This document shows, piece after piece, positions 59,732-64,000 of a stretch of DNA of 64,000 nucleotides. The notes under the pieces are model-generated. The model had not been told where the DNA came from. It did not search any database and saw only the letters and a list, made by a program, of their open reading frames with translations. The DNA is from Prevotella sp. (lineage in GTDB: Bacteria; Bacteroidota; Bacteroidia; Bacteroidales; Bacteroidaceae). The stretch's first letter is position 1. Each line of letters opens with the position of its first letter. Where the stretch lies: positions 1-64,000 of the forward strand of contig JAJWLX010000014.1 in assembly GCA_021636625.1 (NCBI GenBank), read 5' to 3'. The position numbers and the translations under genes were made by a program.

Positions 59732-60288
59732 CGACGAATCTTGGTACGATAGCTGCAGCGGAACTTACCCTTGATAATGTTCTTGAGCTTGCCAGCTATC
59801 ATGTTCTTACGGAGAGGAGACACGCGGTCAACGAACATCGTGCCCTCCAGGTGATCGAACTCATGCTGCATCACGCGAGCCAAGTAGCCGCTCACCCACT
59901 CATCATGCTCCTGGAACTGCTCATCCATATACTTCACATGGATGCGGGTAGGACGAACCACCTTCTCATTGATGCCAGGAATAGAGAGACATCCCTCATC
60001 AGAAGAATCCTTCTCAGCCTCCTCATCATACTCCAGGATATGAGGATTGATGAAGGCATGACGGAATCCCTTATACTCAGGGAGATCATCGCTGAGCACA
60101 TCGAGATCGATGACAACCAGGCGGATAGCCAAGCCAATCTGAGGCGCAGCCAGACCGATGCCATTGCTCGAATCGAGAGTCTCGTACATATTATTGATTA
60201 ATTCCTTCAACTCAGGATAATCGGGGGTGATATCTTCAGCCACTTTTCTCAATACAGGCTGACCATAAATATAAATTGGTAAAATCAT
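59728..60288 (-). CDS. def: peptide deformylase
   Basis: 186 residues. The three motifs are GIGLAAPQIG (43-52), EGCLSIPG and QHEFDHLEG. It removes formyl groups from new proteins with an iron or zinc held by C, H and H. It overlaps ruvX and the TPR gene by 4 bases each, so all three are coupled. Confidence 0.96.
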   Translation of the reverse strand: MILPIYIYGQPVLRKVAEDITPDYPELKELINNMYETLDSSNGIGLAAPQIGLAIRLVVIDLDVLSDDLPEYKGFRHAFINPHILEYDEEAEKDSSDEGCLSIPGINEKVVRPTRIHVKYMDEQFQEHDEWVSGYLARVMQHEFDHLEGTMFVDRVSPLRKNMIAGKLKNIIKGKFRCSYRTKIRR

Positions 60289-60698
60289 CTTCTTGATTGC
60301 ATAAAGTCTTGTAATATGATGGTAGCACTTATCTCATCTACCAATCCCTTGTTTTCTCTTCTCGTCTTCTTCTTCACGCCGCCGTCTATCATGGCACGAT
60401 GCGCCAAAACCGACGTAAAGCGCTCATCGTAGTACTCGATAGGCACCTCGGGATGAGCCTTGCGCCAGCGGTTGAAGAAATTCTCCACGCGCGCCAGGTT
60501 CTCGCTAGGCTGTCCATTGGGCTGGGTAGGCTTACCGATGACGATGCGCTCCACCTGCTCCTTCTGGATATAGGCTTCGCAGAATTCGAAAAGTTCGGAC
60601 GTAGCAACAGTTGCCAACCCATTAGCAATGATCTGCAATGGGTCGGTAACTGCCAGTCCGGTACGTTTCTTACCGTAGTCTATAGATAAAATTCGCAT
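60285..60698 (-). CDS. ruvX: YqgF/RuvX RNase H-fold nuclease
   Basis: 137 residues. RILSIDYGKKRTGLAVTDPL at the start and ENKGLVDEISATIILQDF at the end hold the RNase H-fold acidic residues. It is called a putative Holliday junction resolvase and also linked to 16S rRNA processing. First gene of the operon; no clear promoter box. Confidence 0.93.
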   Translation of the reverse strand: MRILSIDYGKKRTGLAVTDPLQIIANGLATVATSELFEFCEAYIQKEQVERIVIGKPTQPNGQPSENLARVENFFNRWRKAHPEVPIEYYDERFTSVLAHRAMIDGGVKKKTRRENKGLVDEISATIILQDFMQSRR

Positions 60699-60739
60699 TC
60701 AGTTACGAAATTTCTAATCTTCTATGTGAAACGTGAAAA

Positions 60740-61222
60740 TTACTTCTTCATAAGCAACCAAGCATCTGGATACTTGCCAGCGCGGAGCTCGTTGCGGCTC
60801 TTTACAGCACCCGCCTTATCTACGAATGTAGAAGCAACAACACGATACATGTTACGTTCACTGTTGTAAACAATCTGAGAATCATAACCAGCGCTCTTCA
60901 GAGTGCTAGCCAATCCCTCAGCATTAGCCTTCAGAGAGAAAGAACCTACTACTACGCTGAAGTTCTGCAGACCAGAACCTGAGACGAGATCTACATTCTC
61001 CTGACGAACGGTAGCATTATCAACTTCTGTAGTTGTGCTCTCTGTAGGAGTTGTTGTTTCCAATGGAGTAACTACTGGTTCCTGAACAGCTGGTTCCTGC
61101 TGAGCCTCCTGCTGCTGTGCCTTCTCGTATGCCTTCTTGTAGGCACTTTCCTTAGATGTACCACAACTTGCGAGTGCCAGAACAGCACACAATCCTAAGC
61201 TCAAAACTGATAATTTCTTCAT
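60740..61222 (-). CDS. SPOR-domain lipoprotein
   Basis: 160 residues. Lipobox LALASC; a Q/E/T-rich linker (QQQEAQQEPAVQEP, TTTPTESTTTE); a C-terminal SPOR domain (FSVVVGSFSLKANAEGLAS, YRVVASTF) that binds denuded peptidoglycan at division sites. Single gene. Confidence 0.9.
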   Translation of the reverse strand: MKKLSVLSLGLCAVLALASCGTSKESAYKKAYEKAQQQEAQQEPAVQEPVVTPLETTTPTESTTTEVDNATVRQENVDLVSGSGLQNFSVVVGSFSLKANAEGLASTLKSAGYDSQIVYNSERNMYRVVASTFVDKAGAVKSRNELRAGKYPDAWLLMKK

Positions 61223-61273
61223 AATCTTTTCTAAAATTGTATTTGTGTTTACTTTAATATTTCATATTGCTTC

Positions 61274-61336
61274 ACCTTATTATATATAGGCACCTGCCAG
61301 AATGTGAATTCAGCCTATACCTTATTATATATAGGG
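61274..61336. repeat. 17-base direct repeat in the SPOR-YtxH gap
   Basis: ACCTTATTATATATAGG occurs twice, 45 bases apart (about 61275 and 61318). The rest of this 380-base gap is A/T-rich with no gene that I can support. Confidence 0.7.
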
Positions 61337-61490
61337 GCAATGAATAGCTTTACGCTTTTATTCTGCGAAAATACAAAATATATCCCAAAGAAAGAAACGT
61401 TTTCAGCATAAAGATTGTTAAACACAAGGTAATACAACACTTTTAACGAAAAATTAAGACTTAAAAGCTTGTTTTTTGAAGAATAATTCG

Positions 61491-61498
61491 TATATTTG
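61491..61498 (+). promoter_or_regulatory. YtxH operon promoter
   Basis: TATATTTG followed by C; CTTG lies 19 bases upstream. The ATG is 106 bases downstream. Confidence 0.65.
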
Positions 61499-61604
61499 CA
61501 ATTGATAAGCGAAATAAGTGCATCTGGACGCAAAAACTCCAAAATGCCATCGCCATCACACAATTAACATAAATATATTGTATAACATTTAAAACTTTTA
61601 GATT

Positions 61605-61817
61605 ATGAAGGCATTAGGTTACATTGGCGCATTCCTCGGTGGCGCTATCGCTGGTACAGCACTCGGTATGATTTTTGCTCCTGAGAAGGGTGAGGATACT
61701 CGCAGCAAGATTGCTGGAGCTGTAGAAGATTTCTGCAAGAAGCACGACATCAAGTTGACACGCAAGGACGTTGACGACTTGGTTGACGATATCAAGGATG
61801 TTGCTCCTGAGGTTTAA
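61605..61817 (+). CDS. YtxH-domain protein
   Basis: 70 residues: a glycine-rich helix (YIGAFLGGAIAGTALGMIFA) then PEKGEDTRSKIAGAVEDF, the YtxH pattern, and an acidic end. Linked in other bacteria to envelope stress. Leads a three-gene operon. Confidence 0.88.
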   Translation: MKALGYIGAFLGGAIAGTALGMIFAPEKGEDTRSKIAGAVEDFCKKHDIKLTRKDVDDLVDDIKDVAPEV

Positions 61818-61882
61818 GCCCCACCCAACTACCCTGAGATTTCGACAAGTACAACATATTATTACTTGAATAAGCGATAAGA

Positions 61883-62233
61883 ATGTTTTCGAGCGATAAG
61901 AATGTAGAAACCATCGGGCAACTCGTAGAGGTGCTCAAGCATTACATCGGGATCAGATCTGAGTATATGAAACTCGATGCAGCTGACAAGGTGGTAAGAC
62001 TGCTCACGGCACTGATCATCGGATCGCTGCTGCTGGCTCTCCTCGCCTTGGCTCTGATATATCTTTCGTTTGCTGCCGCATTCGCCATGGCTGATTACGT
62101 AGGCTTGGCACCTGCATTCTGCATCGTGGCGGGAGCATACTTATTGATACTGGTTCTCTTCATCCTTTTCCGACATCAATGGATTGAAAAACCACTCGTG
62201 AAATTCTTAGCAAGCCTGCTTATGCAAAAATAA
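61883..62233 (+). CDS. phage-holin-like (DUF/PF07332-type) membrane protein
   Basis: 116 residues: an amphipathic start, two membrane helices (LLTALIIGSLLLALLALAL and FCIVAGAYLLILVLFILF), and a basic end. It resembles the holin-like superfamily III found beside YtxH genes in Bacteroidetes; no lysis role is implied. Confidence 0.8.
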   Translation: MFSSDKNVETIGQLVEVLKHYIGIRSEYMKLDAADKVVRLLTALIIGSLLLALLALALIYLSFAAAFAMADYVGLAPAFCIVAGAYLLILVLFILFRHQWIEKPLVKFLASLLMQK

Positions 62234-62236
62234 AAA

Positions 62237-62539
62237 ATGAGCATGATGATGACAAACGAGCCAAACAAAGACAATATGTACCTGGACGACGACAGTTGCC
62301 CACAGTACAACAGCCTCAACGACATCAGACTGCGCAAGGAAGCACTTCGCAAAAGCATAGAGGCTGACGACAAGAAGATCAAGACCCTGTGGAACTCTCT
62401 CTTCACCAAGCCAGACGCCTTCAAGAAAGACGCAAGCAGAGGCAAGAGACTGCAAAGTATGATGTCTATTGGTATGGGAGCTTTCGATGGAGCTCTGCTG
62501 GCGTGGAAGCTCTACCGGAAATTCAAGAAAAAGAAATAA
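62237..62539 (+). CDS. unknown third protein of the YtxH operon
   Basis: 100 residues, 3 bases after the holin-like gene. Charged helix (LRKEALRKSIEADDKKIKTL), a basic end KLYRKFKKKK, and a weakly hydrophobic stretch (MMSIGMGAFDGALLAWKLY). No name known; the pairing is conserved in Bacteroidales as I recall. The ATG may also lie at 62243 or 62246. Confidence 0.75.
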   Translation: MSMMMTNEPNKDNMYLDDDSCPQYNSLNDIRLRKEALRKSIEADDKKIKTLWNSLFTKPDAFKKDASRGKRLQSMMSIGMGAFDGALLAWKLYRKFKKKK

Positions 62540-62588
62540 GAGAATCCTTCTATCTCAAGAGAAAGATATGAATGAAAACCATCATAAG

Positions 62589-62619
62589 AAATGCGGCCTT
62601 GCAAAAGACCGCATTTTTT
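62589..62619 (+). terminator. YtxH operon terminator
   Basis: AAATGCGG pairs with CCGCATTT, followed by TTTG. Confidence 0.85.
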
Positions 62620-62643
62620 GTGTCTTTAACAGGGTATAAAAAC

Positions 62644-62707
62644 AAAAAAGGGTCACCGCCGTGACCCAATACCTTGTTAACCTTAAATCTAATACTATGA
62701 AAAACAC
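62644..62707 (-). ncRNA. candidate small RNA (about 60-65 nt)
   Basis: On the minus strand TTG, 20 bases and TACATTTG (62720-62713) form a full promoter. About 40 bases later a perfect GGGTCAC-GGCG-GTGACCC hairpin is followed by TTTTTTG. Between them lies ATAGTATTAGATTTAAGG and TTAACAAGG with no useful reading frame. I have an impression of having seen similar text upstream of hairpins in other Bacteroidales, which I cannot check. Confidence 0.6.
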
Positions 62708-62712
62708 ACATG

Positions 62713-62743
62713 CAAATGTAGAAAGAATCTGCGAATCCCACAA
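62713..62743 (-). promoter_or_regulatory. small RNA promoter
   Basis: TTG, 20 bases, TACATTTG on the minus strand. Confidence 0.65.
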
Positions 62744-62827
62744 GCTTTTTCTAAAAAAAATGCTTTTTCTTAAAATTCTTTAACCTTATATGTTGTGCTT
62801 TTTTATTTCTTTCAATTTCATTAAGAC

Positions 62828-63607
62828 TTATTCTTCGTCAATTTCCAGCTCCAAACCATCGTAGGCAAAGCAAAAGCCAGCAGGAAGCTGGGCATTGGCG
62901 GCATCATGCAATCCTATCTGATGAGTAACGTGAGTAAGGTAGGTCTGCTTAGCTCCTATCCTGCGCGCCACACGGATGGCATCATCCACCAATTGATGGC
63001 TATGATGAGGTTTATCGAATCGCAGCGCATTGATCACCAAAGTCTCTACGCCATCCAGATAAGCATACTCTTCATCACTCATCGACTTCATGTCCGTGAT
63101 GTAGGCAAACTTGCCGAAACGATAGCCCAGGATAGGCAGTTGATCATGCATCACCCGGATAGGCATAAACCCGATATCTCCTATCAGATAGGAATGATGG
63201 GGCACGATGGTATGCAGCTTCAACTTGGGAGCACCCGGATAGAGCTTCTCCGCATCCTTAGGGAAGCAGTAAGGCATCGTATGCGGCAATGTCTCTGTGG
63301 TGATTTCATCGCCATAGATATTGATATCACCATACACACAGAAACCACGCAGATCGTCGATACCACCCACATGGTCGTAATGGATGTGCGTAATCAGCAC
63401 ACCATCCAGCTTGCGGAAAGGAACCCGCAGGAGCTGCTGACGGATATCCGGTCCTGCATCTATCAGAATACGGGTACGCTCAGTCTCTACCATCGCCGCA
63501 CAGCGCAAACGGTTATCCCGTGGATCCTTGCTGCGGCACACCTCACAATCACAACCTAAAACAGGAACACCGCTAGATGTTCCTGTTCCCAATAATGTTA
63601 TCTTCAT
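62828..63607 (-). CDS. MBL-fold metallo-hydrolase (PhnP/RNase Z-like)
   Basis: 259 residues. The metal motif is THIHYDHVGG (H74, H76, D78, H79); GCDCEVC (C19-C24) at the start is a structural zinc site as in PhnP. Likely a phosphodiesterase; the substrate is unknown. It precedes nothing in the same operon that I can see; murB lies upstream on the same strand, 59 bases away. Confidence 0.85.
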   Translation of the reverse strand: MKITLLGTGTSSGVPVLGCDCEVCRSKDPRDNRLRCAAMVETERTRILIDAGPDIRQQLLRVPFRKLDGVLITHIHYDHVGGIDDLRGFCVYGDINIYGDEITTETLPHTMPYCFPKDAEKLYPGAPKLKLHTIVPHHSYLIGDIGFMPIRVMHDQLPILGYRFGKFAYITDMKSMSDEEYAYLDGVETLVINALRFDKPHHSHQLVDDAIRVARRIGAKQTYLTHVTHQIGLHDAANAQLPAGFCFAYDGLELEIDEE

Positions 63608-63666
63608 GAATATTCAAATCTTTCTCTGAAAAACAAACGAATTCTTCACTCTTCGTTCTTCACTTT

Positions 63667-64000
63667 TCACTTTACATTCACTTCCGGATGGATATCAATG
63701 CCAAACTTCTGCTTCACATCCTTTCTGATGGTTTCACAGAGATTGACGATCTCCTCACCCGTAGCACCGCCACGATTCACAAGCACCAATGCCTGCTTGT
63801 CATGCACACCGGCACGTCCCAGGCTCTTGCCCTTCCATCCGCACTGATCGATCATCCATCCTGCAGGAATCTTCTCATGCTCCTCGTCGATGGTATAATG
63901 AGGCATGCCCGGATACTGGACAGCCAAAGCATCATACTTCGCCTTCTCTACGATAGGATTCATGAAGAAGCTGCCCGCATTGCCCTGTACCTTAGGATCA
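63667..64000 (-). CDS. murB: UDP-N-acetylenolpyruvoylglucosamine reductase, 3' part (runs off the right edge)
   Basis: About 111 C-terminal residues: DPKVQGNAGSFFMNPIV, then AGWMIDQCGWKGKSLGRAGV, then HDKQALVLVNRGGATGEEIV. GNAGSFF carries the catalytic serine and the fold is that of MurB, which makes UDP-MurNAc with NADPH and FAD. The open frame continues to base 64000. Confidence 0.95.
   Translation of the reverse strand, partial: DPKVQGNAGSFFMNPIVEKAKYDALAVQYPGMPHYTIDEEHEKIPAGWMIDQCGWKGKSLGRAGVHDKQALVLVNRGGATGEEIVNLCETIRKDVKQKFGIDIHPEVNVK

Noticed and set aside
61315..61563. 82-codon minus-strand frame in the SPOR-YtxH gap
   Set aside because: A/T-driven frame without a promoter or motif, overlapping the YtxH promoter.
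61883..62233. Prophage lysis gene
   Set aside because: The holin-like protein sits in a YtxH operon with no other phage gene near; this arrangement is normal in Bacteroidetes.
1..64000. tRNA or rRNA genes
   Set aside because: I looked through the gaps for tRNA-like cloverleaf arms and rRNA stretches and saw none I could support.

Overview
The window is ordinary chromosome of a Bacteroidales bacterium, most likely a gut Prevotella or Segatella (copri-like) strain. This rests on four things: the Bacteroidetes promoter pattern (TTTG or TTG, 19-20 bases, TAnnTTTG) before many genes; the near absence of Shine-Dalgarno sequences; the atpD-C-I-B-E-F-H-A-G order; and the gene families present (fimbrillins, BspA-type repeats, PCMD lipoproteins, DUF4301, smalltalk, RNA-binding S1 with six domains). 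The species is inferred and was not tested by any search.

Layout. 1-11.5 kb: 5' part of ileS (with a swapped GxHH signature), a 47-residue membrane peptide, nadE, an Smr-domain protein, ispE plus an AlkD-like protein, a Nudix hydrolase, dipeptidyl peptidase III and recQ. 11.6-19.3 kb: the complete F-type ATP synthase operon. 19.4-24.6 kb: pfkA, nhaD and rpsA. 24.6-29.9 kb: a seven-helix membrane AraC-type regulator split by a G10 tract, with three fimbrillin-type lipoprotein genes downstream, read here as a phase-variable pilus locus. 29.9-35.1 kb: an accessory patch with a REP-associated transposase (RAYT) and its REP hairpins, a broken DUF1016 gene, an MqsR-like toxin with a Panacea-domain antitoxin, and an Rpn-type nuclease. 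35.3-42.2 kb: a replication-like island (two unknown genes, a Twinkle-like primase-helicase, an unknown gene, M15 peptidase, smalltalk peptide, HU-like protein) cut by three giant palindromes. 42.6-46.3 kb: surface lipoproteins, a beta-barrel protein and a RelE/ParE toxin-antitoxin pair. 46.4-52.1 kb: infC-rpmI-rplT, a GxxExxY protein, thrS and asparaginase. 52.2-55.3 kb: a small transcription unit with an in-frame amber codon, a DUF4301 protein, and three tiny membrane proteins leading into a relA/spoT gene whose hydrolase site is lost. 57.7-64 kb: ruvX-def-TPR operon, SPOR lipoprotein, YtxH-holin operon, a candidate small RNA, an MBL-fold hydrolase and the 3' part of murB.

The most unusual layer is non-coding. 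A family of palindromic repeats built on CCCACAGATTTCACAGATTT recurs at nine places. At four genes it begins right at the stop codon, and it grows into nested palindromes of about 300-500 bases inside the accessory island. Separate repeat families belong to the RAYT. The leading candidates for undescribed biology are the poly-G switch over the fimbrillin operon, the stop-codon-linked palindromes (possibly tied to the GxxExxY protein), and the operon of tiny membrane proteins joined to the stringent-response enzyme.
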